A stretch of DNA of 21,360 bases from an uncultured bacterium (GTDB taxonomy: Bacteria > Gemmatimonadota > Gemmatimonadetes > Longimicrobiales > RSA9), in the NCBI GenBank assembly GCA_937995995.1, contig CALKIP010000073.1, positions 1-21,360 of the forward strand, given 5' to 3'. The first letter of the stretch is position 1; the number at the start of each line of letters is the position of its first letter. The position numbers were made by a program, and so were the translations under genes. Below, piece by piece: positions 1 to 6,971 of this stretch. Under the pieces are notes generated by a model. That model searched no databases. It saw only the letters and a list, made by a program, of their open reading frames with translations, and had not been told where the DNA came from.

Positions 1-202
1 GGCGTCCCGATTCGGGATGCTTGCGGTGCCGGTTCTCCTCCCTCCGACCTTCTTCGGTGCGGTCCTCGGGACCGGGCTGGTGGTCAGCCTTCTGTCGTGA
101 CCGCTTCGTCCTGCGGATGGACGTAAGCGATTCGATCCGCCCGGTAGCGACAAGGGGCATGCCCAAGCGGTTGAACCGGGGGGCGTGGTTACGGGCCGCC
201 GG
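1..202. other. Non-coding left edge, no gene recognised
   Basis: I see no convincing gene here on either strand. A short open frame on the plus strand (from 21) has an Arg/Ser-rich composition typical of GC-rich non-coding DNA and no recognisable domain. The stretch holds short palindromes: TCCCGA-T-TCGGGA at 5-17, GGGCATGCCC near 155-164 and CGGTT-G-AACCG at 168-178. They lie downstream of the minus-strand lipoprotein gene and could contribute to transcript ending, but none has a T-rich tail. Confidence 0.5.
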
Positions 203-652
203 TCATTCGATCCGAATGAAGGTGTGCTCGTAGCGGTGGCAACACGGATCGGCGAGGATCAGGGTGTCGGAGCCGATGTGCCGGATCGTGTGGCTGTCGA
301 TCGTCGGGTCGAAGGGAAAGACCGTGACCGGGTCGGCGTAGCGGAGCCCTCTCTCCTGTGGCTCATCCGCCGCTGTCGGAACGAGCGAAGCGGTAAAGGG
401 GACGCGGCTCGGCGCGGCGTCACCTTCGTAGATGGTCACCAGGCCACTGCGGTGGAAGTAGAAGATCAACTCGATCTCCTCGTCGGAGGGCGTGGGTCGG
501 ATACCCACGATCCCACCGCTCGAGCCGATCCAGCGCCAGGGGCCATATATGCCGGCTGTGGCGTCCGGATTCGACTCGAACGCACAGCCGGCGAAGTACA
601 GCGTCGCGGAGAAGAGCGCGCCCACGAGGGGCCGGTCGAATGCGGGCATCAT
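203..652 (-). CDS. Small lipoprotein, lipocalin-like beta-rich hypothetical
   Basis: A 149-residue protein of unknown function, probably lipid-anchored in the envelope. The N-terminus has a hydrophobic stretch ending in a lipobox (F-A-G-C, lipidated Cys at residue 23), so I infer export and cleavage by signal peptidase II. The mature part is short, rich in alternating hydrophobic residues, and ends in a D-T-L-I-L-x-D-x-C...H-T-F-x-R pattern that resembles small lipocalin-like lipoproteins of Bacteroidota and Gemmatimonadota; this is pattern memory, not a search. Two adjacent cysteines (137-138) sit near the C-terminus. Two ATG codons lie side by side; the first is preceded by GGAG at 8-nt spacing, so I start there. 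It is the last gene of the minus-strand run, 187 nt after the GIY-YIG gene, and may have its own promoter. Confidence 0.7.
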   Translation of the reverse strand: MMPAFDRPLVGALFSATLYFAGCAFESNPDATAGIYGPWRWIGSSGGIVGIRPTPSDEEIELIFYFHRSGLVTIYEGDAAPSRVPFTASLVPTAADEPQERGLRYADPVTVFPFDPTIDSHTIRHIGSDTLILADPCCHRYEHTFIRIE

Positions 653-839
653 CCAACGATCTCCGCAAGGAAAGCGCCGGAGCGGCGGACCGCCATCGGG
701 GAGATCCCCGCGGCTCTCGGATGGTGATCAGACCCGCGGGCACGCGTCGCGGTGCCAGGCTCGGGTGGGCCTGCCCTGCGGCGGAAGTGAACGCAGGCGG
801 TGCTGCGAAAACGCGGCAGGTCCGTAGGGCGATGCGCGC

Positions 840-1916
840 TCAGGCGGTGAGTCGGACGTTCAGGATATCGGCGGGATCGATCAGGCGTTCGCGCTCATCG
901 GGGTGCAGCCGGAACCAGCGGGCGACGAGCAGGATCTCCGCCGCCTGGTGCGGCTGCACCCGAAGTGGCGAGGGGTCGAGGCGCTCGATCTCGGCGCGAA
1001 TGGCGTCAGCCAGATGGGCGCGTGCCTCGACGGAGCCTGGGAATGGGTACTCGGCGGCGACGATCCCGCGACGGATCAGATAGAGGCGATCCTCTCCGGC
1101 GTGCCCCGGCACGGGGTAGAGGTGGGTCAGCGTCTGTACGGTGCCTCGCAGCGCGACCAGTTCCTCACGGATGCGGTCGAGGCGCTGGGCGCGGTCGCGG
1201 AGCGTTGCTGCGTATTCGAACTGGAGCCGGTCCGCGGCCTCCTGCATTCGTTCGTGGAGTACGACGAGAGGGCGGTCGGCATCGCCCTCGAGAAAGCGAC
1301 AGACGAGCTCCGCGCGTTCCCGGTACTCGCTCTGGGTGCATCGGCCGGCACACGGTGCCAGGCAGCGCCCGATCTCGCCGCGGTAGCAGGCCGGCGCCTC
1401 GTCACGGCGGAAGAGCTCGAGCTGGTCGGCGAAGCGCATCGGTGTCGAGGCGCGGCAGTCACGGAACTCGAGGACGTCGGAGAGCTCACGGATGGCATCC
1501 CGGACGCGGGCGCGGCCACGGAACGGTCCGAAGTAGAGCGCGCCGTCGTTGGAGACGTCGCCAGCGAGGAGGAGGCGGGGTGCGGCCTCGCGGGTGAGCT
1601 TGATGAAGCAGTACTGCCTATCGCGCTTGTGCTCGACGTTGTAGAGGGGCCGCCAACGCTTGATCTGGCGAAGCTCGGTCAGAAGTGCGGCGAACTCGTT
1701 GGGGCGGTAATCCCACTCGATGGCGTGGGTGTGATCGATGATCTCGGCGGCCTTCTCGCCCCGATTCGCACGGAAGTAGGAGAGGAGGCGCGTGCGTACC
1801 CGCACCGATTTGCCGACGTACAGCACTTCGCCGCCGGGGCCGAGCATGCGGTAGACGCCCGGCCGGTCCTCGGCGTGGGCGCGCACGTGTTCGCGCAGTT
1901 CAGTCCTGCGGCTCAT
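840..1916 (-). CDS. UvrC-like GIY-YIG nuclease lacking the C-terminal half
   Basis: A 358-residue homologue of the N-terminal half of excinuclease UvrC. The GIY-YIG domain spans about residues 17-95, with G-V-Y at 20-22 and L-Y-V-G-K-S at 32-37. A cysteine-rich segment follows: C154, C177, C185 and C189, the last three with the spacing of the UvrC iron-sulfur cysteines (7 and 3 residues between). A UVR-type helical pair (about 213-248) would contact UvrB in true UvrC. Full UvrC is about 600 residues and also carries an RNase H-like nuclease and helix-hairpin-helix domains; these are absent here and no frameshifted remainder is visible downstream. It is therefore a stand-alone 3'-incision-type nuclease comparable to Cho-like or DnaQ-fused family members, not a broken uvrC. 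ATG has AGGA 6 nt upstream. It sits 47 nt after mutM, suggesting a DNA-repair context. Confidence 0.85.
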   Translation of the reverse strand: MSRRTELREHVRAHAEDRPGVYRMLGPGGEVLYVGKSVRVRTRLLSYFRANRGEKAAEIIDHTHAIEWDYRPNEFAALLTELRQIKRWRPLYNVEHKRDRQYCFIKLTREAAPRLLLAGDVSNDGALYFGPFRGRARVRDAIRELSDVLEFRDCRASTPMRFADQLELFRRDEAPACYRGEIGRCLAPCAGRCTQSEYRERAELVCRFLEGDADRPLVVLHERMQEAADRLQFEYAATLRDRAQRLDRIREELVALRGTVQTLTHLYPVPGHAGEDRLYLIRRGIVAAEYPFPGSVEARAHLADAIRAEIERLDPSPLRVQPHQAAEILLVARWFRLHPDERERLIDPADILNVRLTA

Positions 1917-1963
1917 GGGTGGTCCTGCGAACTTCGCCCGGTCAGGATACTTCTTACGGCGCG

Positions 1964-2788
1964 CTACTTCTGACAGCGGGGACAGAAGAAGGCGGAGCGG
2001 TTGCCGAGCACCAACCGCTCGATGGGGGTGCCGCAGACGGGGCAGGGCTCGCCCTCGCGGCCGTAGATCTTCAACAGCGGCTCGAAACCACCGGCCTCGC
2101 CGCTGGCATCGCGATAGTCGCGAAGCGTCGTCCCCCTGACCTCGATCGCCTCGCGGAGCACGTCACGCAGCGCGTCGCGAAGGCGCGCTGCCTCCTGCTT
2201 CGTCAGCGTGTTCGCGGGGCGAGCCGGGTGGACGCGTGCACGGAAGAGCGCCTCGTTCGCGTAGATGTTGCCGATGCCCGCGATCCGGCGCTGATCGAGG
2301 AGCCAGTTGCGGATCGGAGAGCGGGACCGGCTCGTCAGCTCTTGGAGCCGCTCGGCAGTGAACGCATCCGACAACGGCTCTACGCCGAACTCCGCTTCAC
2401 GTTCCTTCCATTGCTCGGGCGAGTAGAGATCGAAGCGGCCGAAGCGGCGGACGTCGTCGTAGAGGAGTGCGTCTCCGCCATCGAGATCGAAGCGCACGGC
2501 GACGTGGCGCAGCTCGGACGCGCGCGGCGCCGTGCTCACCACGAGCCGGCCCGTCATCCCGAGATTGACGACGAGGATCGGGCCACCCTCGAAGCGGAAG
2601 ACGATGTTCTTGGCGCGCCGTGCGATTTCCTCGATGCGTCGCCCGACGAGGGCATGGGCCAGGTCGTCGGGCGAGAGGTTCGGGGCGAGGATGTCGGCAT
2701 GGATGACCCGAAGGCCGGTGACCGTACGCTCGGTGACGTGCCGGCGCAGGTCGCGGACGATGGTTTCGGCCTCAGGAAGCTCCGGCAT
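1964..2788 (-). CDS. mutM: Formamidopyrimidine-DNA glycosylase (Fpg/MutM)
   Basis: Base-excision repair enzyme that removes 8-oxoguanine and ring-opened purines and nicks the resulting abasic site. The 274-residue product has the expected family length. The N-terminus M-P-E-L-P-E gives the catalytic proline (Pro2 of the translated product) and glutamate (Glu3); Lys60 matches the conserved Lys57 of E. coli; Met78 and R-R-F at 114-116 match the void-filling and intercalating residues; G-I-G-N-I-Y at 171-176 is the helix-two-turn-helix signature; the C-terminal zinc finger has C249, C252, C269 and C272. An upstream in-frame ATG at 2845 exists, but the catalytic proline must follow the initiator Met, which fixes the start at 2788. 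GGGAG lies 10 nt upstream. The start overlaps the end of purD by 17 nt, implying coupled expression. Confidence 0.96.
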   Translation of the reverse strand: MPELPEAETIVRDLRRHVTERTVTGLRVIHADILAPNLSPDDLAHALVGRRIEEIARRAKNIVFRFEGGPILVVNLGMTGRLVVSTAPRASELRHVAVRFDLDGGDALLYDDVRRFGRFDLYSPEQWKEREAEFGVEPLSDAFTAERLQELTSRSRSPIRNWLLDQRRIAGIGNIYANEALFRARVHPARPANTLTKQEAARLRDALRDVLREAIEVRGTTLRDYRDASGEAGGFEPLLKIYGREGEPCPVCGTPIERLVLGNRSAFFCPRCQK

Positions 2789-4061
2789 GGCGCTCGATCT
2801 CCCGCCATCCGATGTCACGGCGGTACTGCCGACCGTCGAAGGCAATCGCCTCGGCGCCCTCGCGGCTGCGCTCGGCGGCCTCTTCGATCGTGGGCGCGAC
2901 GGCGGTGACCGCGAGCACGCGGCCGCCGGAGGTCACGAGTCGCCCGTCGCGCAACTCGGTGCCGGCGTGGAAGACGACGAGGTCGTCGGCTTCCGCTACC
3001 TGGGCCGGGATCGTGATCTCCTTGCCCTTCTCGTACGATCCCGGATAGCCGGCCGAGGCGAGAACCGTCGTGAGCGCGTAGCCCGCCCGCCACTCGAGCG
3101 AGGATGTCGTGATCGTGTCGCCGCGTGCGATGGCGAGCATCGGTTCGAGGAGCGACGACTCGAGGAGCGGGAGGAGCGCCTGCGTCTCGGGGTCGCCGAA
3201 ACGAGCGTTGAACTCCACGACCTTCGGGCCTTCCGCGGTGAGCATGAGACCGGCGTAGAGGAGCCCCTGGAAGGTGCGGCCATCCTCGCGCAGCGCCGTG
3301 AGTGTCGGGAGCAGGATCTCGGAGCGGATGCGGGCCATGAGGGCGGCGTCAACGCCCGTGACGGGTGCGTAGGCGCCCATCCCTCCGGTGTTCGGTCCCG
3401 TATCCCCCTCGCCTACGCGCTTGTAGTCCTGTGCCGGCAGCATGGTCAGCACGTCCTCGCCATCGGTCAGCGCGAAGACCGAGACCTCCTCGCCTTCCAT
3501 GCACTCCTCGACGACGATCTCGTGGCCGGCCGCGCCGAACTCTCCTCCCGCGAGCATGGCGCGGGCAGCATCGACCGCCTCCTCGACTGACGCGCAGACG
3601 ACGGCGCCCTTGCCGGCCGCGAGGCCCGAGGCCTTGACCACGATCGGCGCGCCCACCTCGCGGATGAACGCCTCGGCGGAGGCCGCATCGGTGAAGGTGC
3701 GGAACGCGGCCGTCGGCACGCCCGCCCGCTCCATGAGCGCCTTGGCGTACGCCTTGGAGGCCTCGATCGCCGTCGCGGCGCGGGTCGGGCCGAAGACGGC
3801 GAGGCCCCGGTTTATGAAGAGGTCGGCGATGCCGTCGGCGAGTGGCGCTTCCGGGCCGACCACCGTCAGGTCGATGCCATTGGCTTCGGCCCAGGAGGCG
3901 AGTGCGGGCGCATCGGTGGGTGCGAGGGGCAAAGTGCTCGCCAGATCGGCAGTGCCTCCGTTGCCCCGAGTGATATAGAACTGCGCGTCGGGAGCATCGC
4001 GGCGCAGCTTCCAGAGCAGTGCGTGCTCCCGACCTCCGTTTCCGACGATGAGGATCTTCAT
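2772..4061 (-). CDS. purD: Phosphoribosylamine-glycine ligase (GAR synthetase)
   Basis: Second step of purine biosynthesis: ATP-dependent joining of glycine to 5-phosphoribosylamine. The 429-residue product has the normal family length. An N-terminal Rossmann-like domain opens with M-K-I-L-I-V-G-N-G-G-R-E-H. The ATP-grasp fold shows V-K-A-S-G-L-A-A-G-K-G at 142-152, Q-D-Y-K-R at 211-215, G-P-N-T-G-G-M-G at 222-229 and E-F-N-A-R-F-G-D-P-E-T-Q at 283-294 (metal and ATP site). The reading frame is open for another 105 codons upstream, but that part is inside the M48 gene in another frame and is Arg/Ser/Pro-rich, so I place the start at the canonical MKILIVGNGG. No strong ribosome site precedes it; with only 10 nt after the M48 stop, translational coupling is likely. 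No other pur gene is in the window. Confidence 0.96.
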   Translation of the reverse strand: MKILIVGNGGREHALLWKLRRDAPDAQFYITRGNGGTADLASTLPLAPTDAPALASWAEANGIDLTVVGPEAPLADGIADLFINRGLAVFGPTRAATAIEASKAYAKALMERAGVPTAAFRTFTDAASAEAFIREVGAPIVVKASGLAAGKGAVVCASVEEAVDAARAMLAGGEFGAAGHEIVVEECMEGEEVSVFALTDGEDVLTMLPAQDYKRVGEGDTGPNTGGMGAYAPVTGVDAALMARIRSEILLPTLTALREDGRTFQGLLYAGLMLTAEGPKVVEFNARFGDPETQALLPLLESSLLEPMLAIARGDTITTSSLEWRAGYALTTVLASAGYPGSYEKGKEITIPAQVAEADDLVVFHAGTELRDGRLVTSGGRVLAVTAVAPTIEEAAERSREGAEAIAFDGRQYRRDIGWREIERHAGAS

Positions 4062-4071
4062 GCCGGGAAAG

Positions 4072-5055
4072 TTACGGCCGGCGGAATCCTTCGGCAAACG
4101 CCTCGCGGAAGCGCTTCGCGGCCGCTCCGACCTGGTCCGCCATTGACCTGGCGTCCTCGGCGTAGGCGCGCATGGCCGCGGCCAGATCCTCGGCATAGGG
4201 CTCGTGGCCATCGCCACGCCGGCGGTACTCGCCGCGCAGGATGCGGTCGTACTCGCCCGACTCGATCCAGTCGCGCATCTCGGCCACACGGAGTACGTGG
4301 AAGGGGTGGGTCGAGCCGAGGATGTTGAGCACTTTGAAGACCGCATCGGCCACGTCGCCGGTCTGGCGATACTCATCGGCCTGTTGCAGGAACTCGTTCA
4401 AGTCGGTCTCCTCGCGAGAGCCGCCACCGGCCAGTTTGAGCATGGTGCCCATGGCCGCATCCGGATTCTGCGCGACCAATAGTCCGGCACGGTCGGCAGA
4501 GAGCTCGCCTTTGCGGCTCCACTCGAGGAGGGCGAGGAGGACGGCGCGTGCGGCGATGCCGACGATCGGGAAGCCGAGCTGGGCGAGCCGGAGCAGGATG
4601 ACCGTCATCGTGCGGTAGAGCACGTGGCCGCTCATGATGTGGCCGAGCTCGTGGCCGAGGAGGTAAGTCTGCTCGTCACCATCGAGGAGCGCGAGCGAGC
4701 CGGAGTTCAGCACGATGAACGGCTTGTCCATCCCGTAGGCGCCGGCGTTGACGATCGGGGTCTGCGAGACGAAGAGCGGGTAGGGCTCGGGCGAATCGAG
4801 TGTCTCGAGCACCCGCAGATAGCGCCGGTGCAGGTCGGGGAACTGCTTCTCGGAGACGCGGACCGCGCTGGCCTGGAAGGCCAAGCGGATCCGGTTCTCG
4901 CCAAGGAGGCCGAAGATCTGCTTTAGGACTTCGTCGAAGGCGGGAACTCGCCGGAGCGCGGCGAGGGCCGCACGGTCGGCAGGGTGCTCCCAGGCGCTCG
5001 GTGCGATGTCCTCAAGGATGCGGCGTGGCGAGCGGACGTCGGTGGAATCGGGCAT
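4072..5055 (-). CDS. M48-family zinc metallopeptidase (HtpX/Ste24-like)
   Basis: A 327-residue predicted zinc protease. The catalytic motif H-E-L-G-H is at residues 135-139, with a third zinc ligand likely at Glu184 in E-L-S-A-D-R-A-G, the usual M48 arrangement. Between them (about 147-177) lies a strongly hydrophobic stretch that could be one or two membrane segments, as in HtpX relatives, although no N-terminal membrane segment or signal peptide is visible. The first 110 residues are soluble and end in a short N-A-G-A-Y-G segment common before the catalytic helix in M48 proteins. By family, it would act on misfolded or membrane-associated proteins; the substrate is unknown. ATG is preceded by GGAG at 7-nt spacing. 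It lies 39 nt after a small membrane coiled-coil gene and 10 nt before purD. Confidence 0.88.
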   Translation of the reverse strand: MPDSTDVRSPRRILEDIAPSAWEHPADRAALAALRRVPAFDEVLKQIFGLLGENRIRLAFQASAVRVSEKQFPDLHRRYLRVLETLDSPEPYPLFVSQTPIVNAGAYGMDKPFIVLNSGSLALLDGDEQTYLLGHELGHIMSGHVLYRTMTVILLRLAQLGFPIVGIAARAVLLALLEWSRKGELSADRAGLLVAQNPDAAMGTMLKLAGGGSREETDLNEFLQQADEYRQTGDVADAVFKVLNILGSTHPFHVLRVAEMRDWIESGEYDRILRGEYRRRGDGHEPYAEDLAAAMRAYAEDARSMADQVGAAAKRFREAFAEGFRRP

Positions 5056-5094
5056 CGGTGTGCTCCGGGTCGAGGATGAATCGGTGATGCGCGG

Positions 5095-5382
5095 CTACGC
5101 TCGTTGCCCCGGCTCCAGCTCCGGTCGCTCCGGCACGTCCAGCAGCGAATCCGTAAACGCCTGCCGCTCGGAGAGTGCGCGTACTTCGGCCTCGAGCGAG
5201 CGGACGGCGCGACGCAGCTCTTCGATTTGATCCGCGCTGGCCTCGGCCGAGTCCTTCTCCCGCAGCCGTTGCTCGAGCACCGCACCGAGACGCCGGCTCA
5301 ACGGAAAGAGGAGGATGAACCCTCCGATCATCATGATCGCGAGCAGGGAGAAGATCATGCCCGCTATGGCTACCGAATCCAT
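5095..5382 (-). CDS. Small membrane protein with coiled-coil tail, function unknown
   Basis: A 95-residue protein with one hydrophobic membrane segment at about residues 2-26 followed by a charged, heptad-like helix (about 30-75, rich in Glu, Arg, Leu and Ala) likely to form a coiled coil in the cytoplasm. The organisation is reminiscent of PspB-type small membrane proteins, but the sequence does not let me assign that family. Two in-frame ATGs are possible; the upstream one (5397) has no ribosome site, whereas GGAGG lies just ahead of the ATG at 5382, so I choose 5382. It is 39 nt upstream of the M48 protease on the same strand; a membrane adaptor for that protease is conceivable but unsupported. 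Confidence 0.7.
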   Translation of the reverse strand: MDSVAIAGMIFSLLAIMMIGGFILLFPLSRRLGAVLEQRLREKDSAEASADQIEELRRAVRSLEAEVRALSERQAFTDSLLDVPERPELEPGQRA

Positions 5383-5453
5383 AAGGCCTCCACGCAAGGT
5401 TCGGCGAACCGGTCAACCCGGTCCTTTACGAGGATCCGGCACGGCCGGTTTCA

Positions 5454-5477
5454 GAGCGTGTCCCGCAGTCCACGCTC
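5454..5477 (-). terminator. Hairpin after the trans-sulfuration gene, weak terminator candidate
   Basis: An inverted repeat GAGCGTG / CACGCTC (7-bp perfect stem, 10-nt loop) begins 6 nt past the stop of the minus-strand PLP enzyme gene. No run of T follows on the minus strand, so it may only stabilise or pause the transcript. Confidence 0.35.
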
Positions 5478-5482
5478 CGGGC

Positions 5483-6637
5483 TCAGCGTGCCAGCGCCTG
5501 GTCCAGGTCCTCGATCAGGTCCTCGACATCCTCGACGCCGACGGAGAGGCGGACGAGGGAATCGGTGATCCCCATGGCGGCGCGGCGGTCGGGCGGCACG
5601 GAAGCATGGGTCTGCAGGGCCGGCAGGCCGATCAGGCTCTCGACGCCGCCGAGGCTTTCGGCGAGGGCGAAGATGCGCGTGCCCTCGACGACACGCTTCG
5701 CCCGTTCGGCCGAGCCAAGCTCCATGCTGATCATCCCGGTGAAGCCGTGCATCTGCCGCTTCGCGAGCTCGTGCTGCGGGTGCGAAGGCAGCCCGGGGTA
5801 GTGGACCTGCTCGACGGCGGGGTGATCCTGGAGGAACTCGGCAATGCGCTGGCCGTTGGCGTTGTGGCGCTCCATGCGCAGGTGCAGCGTCTTGGTGCCG
5901 CGCAGGATGAGCCACGAGTCCCAGGGCCCGGGTACGGCGCCGACCGCCTTCTGCTGGAAGCGGAGGTCTTCGGCCACGTCGTCGTCGTTCGTAACGACGA
6001 TCCCGCCGATCACGTCGGAGTGCCCGTTCAGGTACTTGGTGCTCGAGTGCACCACGATCGTGGCGCCGAGCTCGAGTGGGCGCTGGTTGTAGGGCGAGGC
6101 GAAGGTATTGTCCACGGAGAGGTGGACGCCGGCCTCGCGGGCGATATCGGCGATGGCACCGATGTCGGTGAGACGCATCATCGGGTTGGTCGGCGTCTCG
6201 ATGTGGATCAACTTCGTGTTGGGCCGGAGCGCGCGGCGTACGTTGTCGGGGTCACGCGAGTCTACGAAGGTGAACTCGATGCCAAAGCGCGAGAGCACCT
6301 GGGTGAACATGCGGGTCGTGCCGCCGTAGGTGTTCTCCTCGCTGATCACGTGGTCACCGGAGGAGAGGCGCTTGACGATGGCCTCGGTGGCGGCGATGCC
6401 GCTGGCGAAGGCGATGCCGTGGCGGCCGCTCTCGAGGGCGGCGATGTTGCCCTCCATCGCGGAGCGCGTCGGGTTGGTGACACGGGCGTACTCGTGCCCG
6501 GCGCGTGGCTTCCCGAGCCCCTCCTGGACGTACGTCGATGTCTGATAGACCGGTGGCATGATCGCGCCGGTCGTCGGGTCGGGCTCCTGCCCCGCGTGAA
6601 TGGCGCGGGTGGCGAAACGGCGTTCGTGATCAGTCAT
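5483..6637 (-). CDS. Cystathionine gamma-synthase/gamma-lyase family PLP enzyme
   Basis: A 384-residue fold-type I PLP enzyme of the Cys/Met metabolism family. The lysine that binds PLP is Lys201 in S-S-T-K-Y-L-N-G-H-S-D; Asp176 (V-D-N-T-F-A) pairs with the pyridine nitrogen; Tyr50 and Arg52 (Y-A-R) match the residues that hold the cofactor phosphate from the neighbouring subunit; Tyr104 stacks on the ring. Length and motifs fit cystathionine gamma-synthase (MetB), cystathionine gamma-lyase and the Bacillus MccB group, and the sequence alone does not separate them. Either way it moves sulfur between cysteine and homocysteine. No met or cys partner gene is adjacent; mtnA (methionine salvage) is 6 kb away on the other strand. 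The upstream bases show no clear ribosome site. First gene of the minus-strand run. Confidence 0.9.
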   Translation of the reverse strand: MTDHERRFATRAIHAGQEPDPTTGAIMPPVYQTSTYVQEGLGKPRAGHEYARVTNPTRSAMEGNIAALESGRHGIAFASGIAATEAIVKRLSSGDHVISEENTYGGTTRMFTQVLSRFGIEFTFVDSRDPDNVRRALRPNTKLIHIETPTNPMMRLTDIGAIADIAREAGVHLSVDNTFASPYNQRPLELGATIVVHSSTKYLNGHSDVIGGIVVTNDDDVAEDLRFQQKAVGAVPGPWDSWLILRGTKTLHLRMERHNANGQRIAEFLQDHPAVEQVHYPGLPSHPQHELAKRQMHGFTGMISMELGSAERAKRVVEGTRIFALAESLGGVESLIGLPALQTHASVPPDRRAAMGITDSLVRLSVGVEDVEDLIEDLDQALAR

Positions 6638-6971
6638 GATGTATCGGGGTTGGCTGGATCAGGAATCGGATCCGGGAAGGTATGTGGCGCGGATGGGGCG
6701 TGCAATGGCGGTGAGGGCGCGGTACGTGCCCAGGCGATTGAATGCTGTGAGTACCTGCCGGTGGGTATTTGCCAGTGGGTATTTGCCGGTGCGCGGCAGT
6801 GGTCGTAGACTGGTGACCGTTGTGGCTCGAGCGGTTCCGCTCCCGGCGCGTATGCGAGTCCCGCTCCGAAGTCGAAGCGAACGCAAGGACCCGAGTGGAC
6901 TCGGAGCCGAGGCGGGAATCGTGGACTGCGGTTCGAGCCGCAAAGCACTCCAACGAGTTGAGGAGGGACTG
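6638..6971. promoter_or_regulatory. Divergent intergenic control region
   Basis: A 334-nt stretch between a minus-strand gene (starts 6637) and a plus-strand gene (starts 6972), so it must hold promoters for both directions unless one is far away. The plus-strand frame is open throughout, but its predicted residues are Arg/Ser-rich and unlike a protein domain, so I treat it as non-coding. It contains 14-bp tandem repeats at 6756-6791 and a small hairpin TGCGG / CCGCA near 6928-6944. I found no convincing -35/-10 pair and no recognisable SAM riboswitch or T-box. Confidence 0.6.
6756..6791. repeat. Two and a half tandem copies of a 14-bp repeat
   Basis: Copy 1 (6756-6769) and copy 2 (6770-6783) read TGCCGGTGGGTATT with one mismatch (G to A at the fifth base of copy 2); a third partial copy TGCCGGTG follows at 6784-6791. 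The copies lie about 120-150 bp upstream of the minus-strand PLP enzyme start and about 180 bp upstream of the plus-strand hydrolase start. A regulator-binding site is possible; slippage in a non-coding region is the plain alternative. Confidence 0.75.

Noticed and set aside
840..1916. Truncated or frameshifted uvrC pseudogene
   Set aside because: The frame is intact, ends cleanly after a natural C-terminus, and no remnant of the missing domains is visible downstream.
1919..2908. 329-codon plus-strand open frame opposite mutM
   Set aside because: It lies antisense to mutM, whose catalytic and zinc-finger residues are all intact. Long antisense frames are expected in GC-rich coding DNA.
4062..4376. 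105-codon upstream extension of purD
   Set aside because: It overlaps the M48 gene in another frame and has an Arg/Ser/Pro composition; the canonical GAR synthetase start is at 4061.
5315..6808. 497-codon plus-strand open frame opposite the PLP enzyme
   Set aside because: Its residues mirror the codons of a complete PLP enzyme on the minus strand, and it shows no domain of its own.
6638..6840. SAM riboswitch or T-box ahead of the trans-sulfuration gene
   Set aside because: Read on the minus strand, the leader has none of the conserved core sequences of the SAM-I or SAM-II classes, and no T-box sequence.
6636..6971. 112-codon upstream extension of the alpha/beta hydrolase
   Set aside because: A strong AGGAGG site just before GTG 6972 and non-protein-like composition upstream argue for the shorter gene.
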